Both the position numbers and the translations under genes were made by a program. A stretch of DNA of 6,240 nt. Source: an uncultured Clostridia bacterium (lineage in GTDB: Bacteria; Bacillota; Clostridia; Oscillospirales; Ruminococcaceae). The notes below the pieces were generated by a model that had not been told where the DNA came from, ran no database searches, and worked only from the letters and a program-made list of their open reading frames with translations. Below are positions 1 through 5,830 of this stretch, in pieces; the stretch's first letter is position 1, and each line of letters begins with the position of its first letter. The stretch is taken from the NCBI GenBank assembly GCA_937894185.1, contig CALCSA010000194.1, positions 1 to 6,240 on the forward strand. Direction: 5' to 3'.

Positions 1-20
1 CTCCTGCTTGTGGTATAGAG

Positions 21-49
21 AAAATGCGCCGCCCAAACAAGGCGGCGCA
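21..49 (-). terminator. Intrinsic terminator after modA
   Basis: A perfect 9-bp GC-rich stem (25-33 pairing with 41-49) encloses a 7-nt loop. On the minus strand it is followed by TTTTCTCT. It starts about 20 nt after the modA stop codon, so it should end or attenuate the modA transcript. Confidence 0.85.
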
Positions 50-69
50 CTGTATTGTTTTCTTACGCC

Positions 70-945
70 TTATACATTGGGAGTAAACCCGTAGGCTTCG
101 AATACGGCAAGGGCTTCCGGTGTGGCAAGGAAATCCACAAACAGCTGAGCGGCTTCCTTCTTTTCGGAGGCAGTTACCACTCCCACCGGGTAGATGACCT
201 TTTTGGCCAAACTGCCTTCCGGCGCTTCGGCGATCACCTTGACCCGGTCGGTGGTGGCGGCATCGGTAGCGTAGACAATTCCAACGTCGGCGCTGCCCTC
301 GGCCACCCAGTTGAGCACTTCGGTGACATTGGTGCCAAGGCTTACCTTAGGTTGAATCATATCGTATATACCAAGGGTAGTCAAGGCTTCCTGAGCATAT
401 TGTCCAACAGGGACACTTTCCGGGTCACCCAAAGCGATGGTCTCGGCGTTTCCGATTTCCTCAAAGGAGGTTACGCCGCTTTCCGAGCCGGCGGGAGCAA
501 TGAGGACGATACGGTTTTCCAGCAGTTCCACAATGGTGCCGGCATCCACAAGGCCGGCATCCTTCAGGGCGTTCATCTGCTTCATGGCGGCGGACATAAA
601 CACGTCGGCCTCCAGCCCTTCTTCAATCTGGGTCTGCAACTTGCCGGAAGAATCGTAGGTTCCCTCTACCTTAATGTTGGGGTGCTTTTCCTGAAACATG
701 GGGATCAGCTGATCCCGGTAGGAATACTCCAGACTGGCGGCGGCAGCGACCAGAATGGTCACTTCTTCCCCCGCGGGCTCACTGGCCTCAGGCTCGGAAG
801 CGGGTTCCTGAGACTGCTGCGCCGCAGGCTCGCTGGAAGGAGCCGCCTCGCTGGGGGCTGGGTTTCCCTGACAACCTGCCAATAATACAATACCGGCCAA
901 CATTACCGTTAAGATGCGCGAACATATCTTTTTCATTTCAATCAT
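70..945 (-). CDS. modA: Molybdate ABC transporter substrate-binding lipoprotein ModA
   Basis: This 291-aa protein is the extracytoplasmic molybdate (or tungstate) receptor of an ABC importer, delivering the oxyanion to a ModB/ModC permease-ATPase. Residues 1-25 form a lipoprotein signal: KK at 5-6, a hydrophobic core, and a lipobox LLAGC with the lipidated Cys at 25. Residues 29-60 are a low-complexity Pro/Ala/Ser/Glu tether. The type-II periplasmic-binding fold follows, with the ModA oxyanion-contact patterns AAAASL (Ser71), YDSSGKL (Ser99/Ser100), ADVFMSA, VPVGQYA near 178-184 and GIVYATD (Tyr225). The start at 945 is chosen because GGAGG (953-957) lies 7 nt upstream; Met4 would be too far from it. 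A consensus promoter precedes the gene and a terminator follows it. No modB or modC is visible in the window. Family assignment is firm; molybdate versus tungstate preference cannot be read from sequence. Confidence 0.95.
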   Translation of the reverse strand: MIEMKKICSRILTVMLAGIVLLAGCQGNPAPSEAAPSSEPAAQQSQEPASEPEASEPAGEEVTILVAAAASLEYSYRDQLIPMFQEKHPNIKVEGTYDSSGKLQTQIEEGLEADVFMSAAMKQMNALKDAGLVDAGTIVELLENRIVLIAPAGSESGVTSFEEIGNAETIALGDPESVPVGQYAQEALTTLGIYDMIQPKVSLGTNVTEVLNWVAEGSADVGIVYATDAATTDRVKVIAEAPEGSLAKKVIYPVGVVTASEKKEAAQLFVDFLATPEALAVFEAYGFTPNV

Positions 946-985
946 CTACTTTCCTCCGAATTACTTACAAAAACAATTCGAACTC

Positions 986-1014
986 ATTATATCTTCTCGG
1001 CAAAGGTTTGTCAA
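986..1014 (-). promoter_or_regulatory. Consensus sigma-A promoter of modA
   Basis: On the minus strand TTGACA (1009-1014) and TATAAT (986-991) are separated by exactly 17 nt, a perfect match to the housekeeping consensus. Transcription should start near 979, giving a leader of about 34 nt. A 6-bp inverted repeat (975-980 and 957-962) covers the start region and touches the first base of the ribosome binding site. It could be an operator or a small 5' stem. Confidence 0.88.
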
Positions 1015-1159
1015 CGAAGATTTAATTGCTAATGGGCGGTCCAACTTTATAGCAGGGGTGAGGTATCCGGGGCCTGTTCATTGCATTCAACGGAATGATC
1101 TGGCCGAGGCATCAGGGCTGTGCCCCATGTCCATCCGGTATCCTGCTGGGCAACGGCAA

Positions 1160-1208
1160 ACGGTTGGCACGGGAGCATTCCAAGAGGAACGTTCGTCATG
1201 CCAACCGT
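1160..1208 (-). other. Large hairpin between the MFS gene and modA
   Basis: Two perfect 10-nt arms (1160-1169 and 1199-1208) form an outer stem. Inside, a 6-bp stem with one G-U wobble on the minus strand closes a TCTT loop. It lies 26 nt after the MFS stop codon. Only TTT follows it on the minus strand, so it is at best a weak terminator of the MFS transcript. It could also be a protein-binding site or a structured RNA. I did not recognise it as a known RNA family. Confidence 0.5.
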
Positions 1209-1233
1209 CATACAAGAGGTAGAATCAGGTTTT

Positions 1234-2442
1234 TTATTGTTCAGAAGGGCGGGGCTTGAGGCAGAACATCAGCACCGCCGCCGCTCCGGCGCAGCAGGCC
1301 GCAATGACAAAGGCGGGAAACATAAGGGAAATATCCGCAGCCGCTAGATTCTTATAATGCCCCGCAATGAAGGAAGACACCACGGCTCCTGCACCAAAAC
1401 CCAGCAAAACCATTCCGTAGTTGGTGGCCATATGCCGGGGACCAAACAGGTCCGCTGTCAGAGAGGGGAAACAGCTCAGGAAGCCGCCGTAGAAGAAGCC
1501 GATCAAGCCGATGAGCATGTAAATCCAGTAGCCGTTGGCCCGGTTGACCAGCAGCGAAAATACCGCCGATCCGCAAAGCAGCACCAAAATGGTGGTCTTG
1601 CGCCCAATTTTATCCGAGGCCATACCCCAGAACAGCCGCCCCAGAGAGTTGCACATGGAAATGACCAGAACCCCTATGGTAGCAGTTTCCGCAAGGCCCT
1701 TTGCCACGGCGATGGGCTTTGCAAAGCCGATCATCATCAGCCCTCCCATACAGGCCAGCATCATGGATACGGTGATGAGATAGAACCGCGGGTCCCGCAG
1801 CACCTGCCCCGGAGACATGCCCTCCGCCATAGGAGCAGCTCCTCCCTCCGATGTTTCCTCCGGCGGATTCTTCAGAAACAATCCCCCCACGGTGCACACC
1901 ACCAAAAAGACCACAGACAGCACAACAAAGGTCTTGAGTTCCCCCTGTTCCGGGCCGCCAAAGTGGATGATCAACCCTTCGATAATGGGGGTAAACACCA
2001 CGCCGCCAAATCCAAGGGCGGATACAATCACCCCGGTGACCAGCCCCTTCTTTTCCGGGAACCACTTTTGGGAGCAGGCAATGGTGGTAGAGTAAGTAAA
2101 GCCCATGCCTATACCGCCCATGACGCCGTAGCCCAGCCACAAAATCCACGGATGAGCCTGTGTCGCAAAGGAGGCCAGGAAAAAACCGATGCTTAAAATC
2201 ACTCCGCCAATGATGACCACTCTTCTGGTGGGTATTTTCATGGCCAGCTTGCCGCCCAGTACACTGCCTATGGTGAGGGTGGATAGCAAAAGGGAAAAGG
2301 TGAGGCTGGCCGCGGCGTTGTCTCCGCCAAATACGCTGTTTGCAATTCCGGTTTGAAACACGCTCCAAATGTACGCGATTCCCAGACAAAGCTGAATCGC
2401 GATGGATGCGGCAATGGGTGCGGCCCGGTTTGGTTTTTTCAT
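1234..2442 (-). CDS. OFA-family MFS transporter (oxalate/formate antiporter type)
   Basis: This 402-aa polytopic inner-membrane protein belongs to the major facilitator superfamily, most likely the OFA (oxalate:formate antiporter) branch, whose members move small carboxylates such as oxalate, formate, lactate or pyruvate. The branch is indicated by LGIAYIWSVF at 20-29 in the first membrane helix and by YGG followed by FPSLTADLFG around 318-334. The MFS motif A is recognisable in the second half as GMASDKIGRK (273-282), and as a degenerate KIPTRR loop between helices 2 and 3. Length and hydrophobicity fit 12 helices, with a hydrophilic central loop containing EETSEGGAAP. The start at 2442 has AAGGAGG with 7-nt spacing; an out-of-frame ATG at 2449 abuts the ribosome binding site and is rejected. 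A structured leader with an internal terminator precedes it. The substrate cannot be assigned from sequence, so no gene symbol is given. Confidence 0.9.
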   Translation of the reverse strand: MKKPNRAAPIAASIAIQLCLGIAYIWSVFQTGIANSVFGGDNAAASLTFSLLLSTLTIGSVLGGKLAMKIPTRRVVIIGGVILSIGFFLASFATQAHPWILWLGYGVMGGIGMGFTYSTTIACSQKWFPEKKGLVTGVIVSALGFGGVVFTPIIEGLIIHFGGPEQGELKTFVVLSVVFLVVCTVGGLFLKNPPEETSEGGAAPMAEGMSPGQVLRDPRFYLITVSMMLACMGGLMMIGFAKPIAVAKGLAETATIGVLVISMCNSLGRLFWGMASDKIGRKTTILVLLCGSAVFSLLVNRANGYWIYMLIGLIGFFYGGFLSCFPSLTADLFGPRHMATNYGMVLLGFGAGAVVSSFIAGHYKNLAAADISLMFPAFVIAACCAGAAAVLMFCLKPRPSEQ

Positions 2443-2463
2443 AGGTCATCCTCCTTTTAAATA

Positions 2464-2501
2464 CAAAAAGGACCTTTACTGTTTTGCAGTAAAGGCCCTT
2501 T
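2464..2501 (-). terminator. Leader terminator (attenuator) of the MFS gene
   Basis: Arms 2473-2481 and 2487-2495 pair perfectly over 9 bp around a 5-nt loop. After one mismatch the stem extends by 5 more bp (2467-2471 with 2497-2501). On the minus strand a TTTTT run (2465-2469) follows. The hairpin ends about 10 nt before the Shine-Dalgarno sequence of the MFS gene. No promoter can fit between it and the start codon, so it must be read through for expression. Confidence 0.78.
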
Positions 2502-2540
2502 CTAACAAAAAACGGCGCTTTATCTCAATTACGGCAAAAC
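2481..2540 (-). promoter_or_regulatory. Candidate antiterminator pairing in the MFS leader
   Basis: Segments 2529-2540 and 2481-2492 are complementary at 11 of 12 positions (7 bp, one mismatch, 4 bp) across a 36-nt loop. The second segment is the loop plus inner ascending arm of the terminator hairpin, so the two structures exclude each other. A further perfect 7-bp helix, 2541-2547 with 2618-2624, abuts the antiterminator strand directly and could act as the switching helix. The pairings are seen directly; the switching role is inferred. Confidence 0.5.
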
Positions 2541-2663
2541 CTTACATAACCCTATTTTATTCATTGTAAATACAACGATAATAATAAGGCTAATAAAAAG
2601 GCTGTGAAACTTTACGAATGTAAGCGTAGACATAAGCAGCTCCCATCGTGATAAATTAGGGCT

Positions 2664-2692
2664 ATTATGACAGGAAGAAGTCATAGTGTCAA
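2664..2692 (-). promoter_or_regulatory. Sigma-A promoter of the MFS gene leader
   Basis: On the minus strand TTGACA (2687-2692) and CATAAT (2664-2669) are separated by 17 nt. Transcription would start near 2657, giving an untranslated leader of about 215 nt. This is the best promoter in the gap between degV and the MFS gene. It overlaps a TATGAC-N8-GTCATA inverted repeat. Confidence 0.75.
2666..2685. promoter_or_regulatory. Possible operator in the MFS promoter
   Basis: Perfect 6-nt arms (2666-2671 and 2680-2685) separated by 8 nt lie across the -10 element and spacer of the MFS promoter, a typical place for a repressor site. No regulator gene is adjacent in the window, and a 6-bp palindrome can arise by chance. 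Confidence 0.3.
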
Positions 2693-2851
2693 CTCTTTTT
2701 CCCATTTCCCGGGCCATGTCTGTGAAATAGCCAAATACCCGGGGCCTTTACCGGGACGCTACAGTTATAATACACAAAGCAAAAGTGGCGTTCAGGGTAT
2801 ATAGCCCAGCTTCCCGGAACGTAGCCGCCCTCTTTTTGGATGGGAAGGCGC

Positions 2852-2882
2852 AAAAATCCCCCCGGCAGAACCGGAGGGATTT
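2852..2882 (-). terminator. Intrinsic terminator after degV
   Basis: On the minus strand a 12-bp stem with a single G-U wobble (2871-2882 with 2854-2865) closes a TTCTG loop. It runs into TTTTT (2852-2856). It begins about 37 nt after the degV stop codon and should isolate degV from the MFS unit. Confidence 0.88.
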
Positions 2883-2919
2883 ATCTTGCATCTATGGCAG
2901 GTTTTCGAGAGGGGGCAGG

Positions 2920-3789
2920 TCAGTCCCCTGTCCCGGCACCGTCCATCATAAACAGCGCCACCGAGCCGGGCCCGGTGTGAGCTCCCAGCACAGGCCCCGC
3001 CTGATGAATTAGAAACCGCTTGATATCAAAGTATTCCTGCATGATTTCGCTGAGATATACGGCGTCTTTTTCACAATCGGTGTGGGTGATAAAGCACAGA
3101 CCGTCGGCGACATTTTTTACCGTGTTGCTCATGCGCTGGGCAAGGTTTTGCAGGGCTGATTTACTTCCCCGCTTGCTGCCCACCACCTTGGGTATTCCGT
3201 TTTCCATCGACAGAATGGGCTGAACCCCCAACAGCGAACCCACCAGCTCGGTGGCTTTGGAAATCCGCCCGCCGCGGTGAAGATGAGTCATATTTCCCGT
3301 GGTGATGTAGTGGCGCAGGTTGCTTGCATGTCCCGTAGCCCATTCGGTGGCTTTTTCCAGAGAGGCCCCTGCCTTCTTCATCTTGTTGGTCAGGTAAACC
3401 AGCAACCCCTGACCCAAAGATACCGACATACTGTCCACAATCATAATTTTGCAATCGGGGTATCGGGGGGCTAGTTCCTCACGGGCAATCCGCACATTCT
3501 GCAGGGTACTGCTCATGCCGGCCGAAAACCCAATGTATAGAATATCCTTGCCCGTTTGCAGGACGTTTTCCATCGCCTGATACGCTTCGCTGACATTGAC
3601 CGAGGAAGTGGCAGGCATAGCCCCTTCCCGCATTTTGCGGTAAAAGGTGGCAGGGTCCATCTCTCCACTAAAGTATTGCTCATGATCAATGGAAAAAGAA
3701 AGCGGCATCGACACAATGTTTTCCCCGCGCAGATACTCCTCGGGAAGATCGCTGCTGCTGTCGGTGAAGATTTGATACTGCTCTGTCAT
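2920..3789 (-). CDS. DegV family protein (FakB-like fatty-acid-binding)
   Basis: This 289-aa cytoplasmic protein has the full DegV fold. Family members such as FakB bind a fatty acid and present its carboxylate to the kinase FakA, feeding exogenous fatty acids into phospholipid synthesis. In order it shows TDSSSDLP (9-16), PATSSVNVSEA (59-69, with Thr61), FSAGMSSTLQN (88-98, with Ser93), DSMSVSLGQGLLV (119-131), LHRGGRIS (170-177) and GPVLGAHTGPGS (265-276, with His271). Thr61, Ser93 and His271 correspond to the carboxylate-binding positions known for FakB proteins. The start at 3789 has AGGAG about 9 nt upstream. No FakA (DAK-domain) partner is visible, and many Firmicutes carry several unlinked DegV paralogues, so the specific ligand is unknown. 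A terminator follows, so it appears to be monocistronic. A 250-nt leader precedes it. Confidence 0.93.
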   Translation of the reverse strand: MTEQYQIFTDSSSDLPEEYLRGENIVSMPLSFSIDHEQYFSGEMDPATFYRKMREGAMPATSSVNVSEAYQAMENVLQTGKDILYIGFSAGMSSTLQNVRIAREELAPRYPDCKIMIVDSMSVSLGQGLLVYLTNKMKKAGASLEKATEWATGHASNLRHYITTGNMTHLHRGGRISKATELVGSLLGVQPILSMENGIPKVVGSKRGSKSALQNLAQRMSNTVKNVADGLCFITHTDCEKDAVYLSEIMQEYFDIKRFLIHQAGPVLGAHTGPGSVALFMMDGAGTGD

Positions 3790-4042
3790 ACCGGTTCACT
3801 CCTGTTTGTGTGGTTAAGCTGTCCCCTAAATAGTCCTGCCCCCGCCACAAAGGGAACACGGGCGCTTCTTCGTCTATTAGGATGTGCGCTGTCCGGGCTG
3901 ATGATACTCTCCCTGCCGGGAAAAGCGGCATCCTCCGGGTCACCCTCACGACACAAAAAAACACACATAGTTTCGTAAAGCATCAAATGAATCAATGGCT
4001 TACAAAAATATGTGAGACAATGCTACATTTAAATACCAGTTA

Positions 4043-4071
4043 ACCCTAGCATAAATTCAGGGAAAAGTCAA
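4043..4071 (-). promoter_or_regulatory. Probable promoter of degV
   Basis: On the minus strand TTGACT (4066-4071) is followed after 17 nt by TAGGGT (4043-4048). The weak -10 is preceded by TGC, an extended -10 element. Transcription would start near 4036, leaving a leader of about 245 nt before degV. Confidence 0.5.
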
Positions 4072-4080
4072 TCAAAAGGA

Positions 4081-4128
4081 TGTAAACGGCAAGGTCCGAC
4101 TATAAAAATACAGCGGGACCTTGCCGTT
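4081..4128 (-). terminator. Stem-loop terminator after the disulfide reductase gene
   Basis: Two perfect 13-nt arms (4085-4097 and 4116-4128) form a strong stem with an 18-nt loop. On the minus strand it is followed by TTTACATCCTTTT, a broken U-tract, so termination may be incomplete. The hairpin lies about 30 nt after the stop codon at 4158. Confidence 0.6.
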
Positions 4129-4129
4129 C

Positions 4130-4149
4130 CAAAAAGATATATCTTTTTG
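4130..4149. repeat. 20-bp perfect AT-rich palindrome
   Basis: The segment reads the same on both strands: a run of five A, GATATATC, and five T, flanked by C and G. It lies 8 nt after the reductase stop codon. TTGCC at 4153-4157 (on the minus strand) can extend the hairpin by pairing with GGCAA at 4121-4125. That would compete with the adjacent 13-bp stem. Confidence 0.6.
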
Positions 4150-4157
4150 CCGGGCAA

Positions 4158-5804
4158 TTAGTGAGTGGTGCCGGGCAGATCATCCTGCCTTGCTTTGTAA
4201 AGACGATACCCGCCCACCAGATTCCACACCTTGGCGCCGTGCTGCATGAGGATGCGCTGTGCCAGATACCCCCGCAAGCCGATCTGACAGGTGATATAGA
4301 TGTTCTTGGTCAAATCCAGATGAGGCAGCTGATCCCGCAGACAGTCCAGAGGGATGTTGCAAAAGCCCTCTATGTGGCCGGCCTGATACTCCTCCTCTGT
4401 CCGCACGTCGATGCAAAGGCTGCCCCCGGGAATGTGGGGAAGGTCCTCCAGATAAAAAGGAACCATCTTCCCTTCCAGAAGATTGCCGGCCACATAGCCC
4501 GCCATATTGACCGGGTCTTTTGCCGACGAAAAGGGAGGTGCATAGGCCAGCTCCATTTCCTGCAAATCATAGACGCTCAGGCCAAATCGCAGGGCGTTGG
4601 CAAGGCTGTCGATCCGCTTGTCCACCCCGTCGTATCCCACAATCTGTGCCCCGAGAATCTTTGCGTCCCCATTAAACAAAAGCTTGATCGCCATCATGGT
4701 TCCGCCGGGATAGTACCCCGCGTGGGAGGCCGAGTAGGTCATGGATTTGTGATAGGAAACACCGGCAGCTTGCAGGGTTTCTTCCTTTTCTCCGGTGACT
4801 GCCACGGTCAGGTCAAAAAACTTCATGATGGAAGTGCCCTGACTGCCCTTGTAGGAACAGTTCTTCCCGCAGATGTGATCCGCCACCAGCCTGCCCTGCT
4901 TGTTGGCAGGGGAAGCCAGTGGAATGCGGGCGGGCTTCCCGCTGACAAGGTTGGTCACCGCCACGGCATCTCCCAAAGCATAGACATCCTCTGCGGAGGT
5001 TTGCAGGCAGTCATTCACCACAATCTCCCCCCGCTCCCCCAGCCGGATACCGCTGTCCCGCAGGAATCCGGTTTCCGGCGCCACGCCGATGCTCAGAATC
5101 ACCATATCCGCGGGGACGGATGCTCCGCTGTCCAGCAGGACGCTGTCGCAGGTAAAGCCGACGCACTTCTGCCCCAGATACAGGCCCAACCCCTTGGAGC
5201 GAATGTAGTTGTGAATATCGTGGGCCATGTCCAGATCCACAGGGGCCATGACATGAGGGGCCGCTTCGATAATATTCACCGCGATGCCCAGCTCCGCCAG
5301 ATTTTCGGCCATTTCCATGCCGATAAACCCGGCCCCGATGACGGCGCAGGATTTGGGCCTGTGGGTTTCGATATACTCCCGGATGGCATATGTATCGGGA
5401 ATGTTGCGCAGGGTGAACAGGTGGTTTTCCTCCGCTCCGGGAAGGCTGGGCCGTATGGGTGACGCTCCCGGAGACAACACAAGCTTGTCGTAGGATTCCC
5501 GGTAGGTCTCCCCTGTCTCCAGATTCTTCACCTGCACCGTCCTGGCCTTTACATCCACTCCAATGGCCTCCTGCCTCACCCGGACATCCACCCGGAAGCG
5601 GGCGTGAAAGCTCTCGGGGGTTTGGAGCAGCAGGGCCTCTTTGTCGGTGATGGTCCCCCCTATGTAATAAGGAAGGCCACAGTTGGCAAAGGAAATGTGC
5701 TCGCCTTTTTCCAGCAGGATGATTTCCGCGTTTTCGTCGTTTCGGCGGAGCCGGGCCGCCGTGCTTGCTCCGCCGGCCACGCCTCCAACAATGATCACTT
5801 TCAT
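4158..5804 (-). CDS. CoA-disulfide reductase / NADH oxidase-type flavoprotein with C-terminal rhodanese domain
   Basis: This 548-aa cytoplasmic FAD enzyme of the single-cysteine disulfide reductase family uses NAD(P)H to reduce CoA disulfide, CoA persulfide or polysulfide; some relatives act as NADH oxidases or peroxidases. The FAD-binding motif GGVAGGAS is at 7-14, the redox Cys42 sits in NCGLPYY, and the NAD(P) fold motif GAGFIG is at 157-162. The second FAD motif YALGD ends at 279. The dimerisation domain carries SHAGYYPG (360-367) and YAPPFSSAKDPVN (Tyr421), places where CoA-disulfide reductases have functional tyrosines. Residues about 455-540 are a rhodanese domain with DVRTEEEY and an active-site loop CQIGLR (Cys506), fitting persulfide chemistry. 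The start is set at 5804 because AAGGAGA lies 7 nt upstream. An in-frame ATG at 5870 would run into the preceding gene and lacks such a site. It probably shares an operon with the M24 peptidase 26 nt upstream. Confidence 0.93.
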   Translation of the reverse strand: MKVIIVGGVAGGASTAARLRRNDENAEIILLEKGEHISFANCGLPYYIGGTITDKEALLLQTPESFHARFRVDVRVRQEAIGVDVKARTVQVKNLETGETYRESYDKLVLSPGASPIRPSLPGAEENHLFTLRNIPDTYAIREYIETHRPKSCAVIGAGFIGMEMAENLAELGIAVNIIEAAPHVMAPVDLDMAHDIHNYIRSKGLGLYLGQKCVGFTCDSVLLDSGASVPADMVILSIGVAPETGFLRDSGIRLGERGEIVVNDCLQTSAEDVYALGDAVAVTNLVSGKPARIPLASPANKQGRLVADHICGKNCSYKGSQGTSIMKFFDLTVAVTGEKEETLQAAGVSYHKSMTYSASHAGYYPGGTMMAIKLLFNGDAKILGAQIVGYDGVDKRIDSLANALRFGLSVYDLQEMELAYAPPFSSAKDPVNMAGYVAGNLLEGKMVPFYLEDLPHIPGGSLCIDVRTEEEYQAGHIEGFCNIPLDCLRDQLPHLDLTKNIYITCQIGLRGYLAQRILMQHGAKVWNLVGGYRLYKARQDDLPGTTH

Positions 5805-5830
5805 AAGCTGTCTCCTTTGATTATCGGACC

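Larger units (their letters stand above)
2443..2919 (-). other. 477-bp non-coding region upstream of the MFS gene
   Basis: From the degV side this stretch holds the degV terminator (2852-2882), then about 160 nt of GC-rich sequence with several CCGGG repeats. The MFS promoter and the AT-rich MFS leader with its terminator follow. A minus-strand reading frame at 2529-2717 has no ribosome binding site, overlaps the promoter, and is not regarded as a gene. A short 18-codon frame (2590-2646) sits at the start of the leader. No T-box signature or familiar riboswitch core was recognised. Confidence 0.7.
3790..4157 (-). other. 368-bp region between the disulfide reductase gene and degV
   Basis: The part nearest the reductase stop codon holds a 20-bp palindrome (4130-4149) and a 13-bp stem-loop (4085-4128). 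A probable promoter (4043-4071) follows. Then comes a leader of about 245 nt that is AT-rich at first and GC-rich from about 3945 to degV. A minus-strand frame runs through the leader and overlaps the degV start codon as ATGA, but it has no convincing ribosome binding site. No known riboswitch or T-box core was recognised. Confidence 0.6.

Noticed and set aside
55..885. Plus-strand 276-codon frame
   Set aside because: It is antisense to modA, which has lipobox, binding motifs, promoter and ribosome binding site on the other strand.
1357..2196. Plus-strand open frame of 279 codons, and minus-strand frame 1610-2449
   Set aside because: Both overlap the MFS gene in other frames. Their products are rich in His, Gln, Arg and Gly without any motif, and the 2449 ATG abuts the ribosome binding site.
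2443..2660. T-box leader for the MFS gene
   Set aside because: The conserved antiterminator sequence (GGGTGGNACCGCG type) is absent despite the terminator and tyrosine-rich short frame.
2529..2717. 62-codon minus-strand frame upstream of the MFS gene
   Set aside because: Its start lies upstream of the predicted transcription start and has no ribosome binding site. It runs across the promoter and leader structures.
3790..3945. Possible glycine-type riboswitch in the degV leader
   Set aside because: Short resemblances (GGGAGAG, CGAAGAAG, CAGGA, GGACAG) occur in order. However, the CUCUC strand that should pair with GGAGAG is missing and the spacing does not fit the consensus.
4161..5462. Long plus-strand open frame (433 codons)
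   Set aside because: It lies antisense to the disulfide reductase, whose motifs are unambiguous. The translation has no recognisable domain, and the frame is a by-product of GC-rich codon use.
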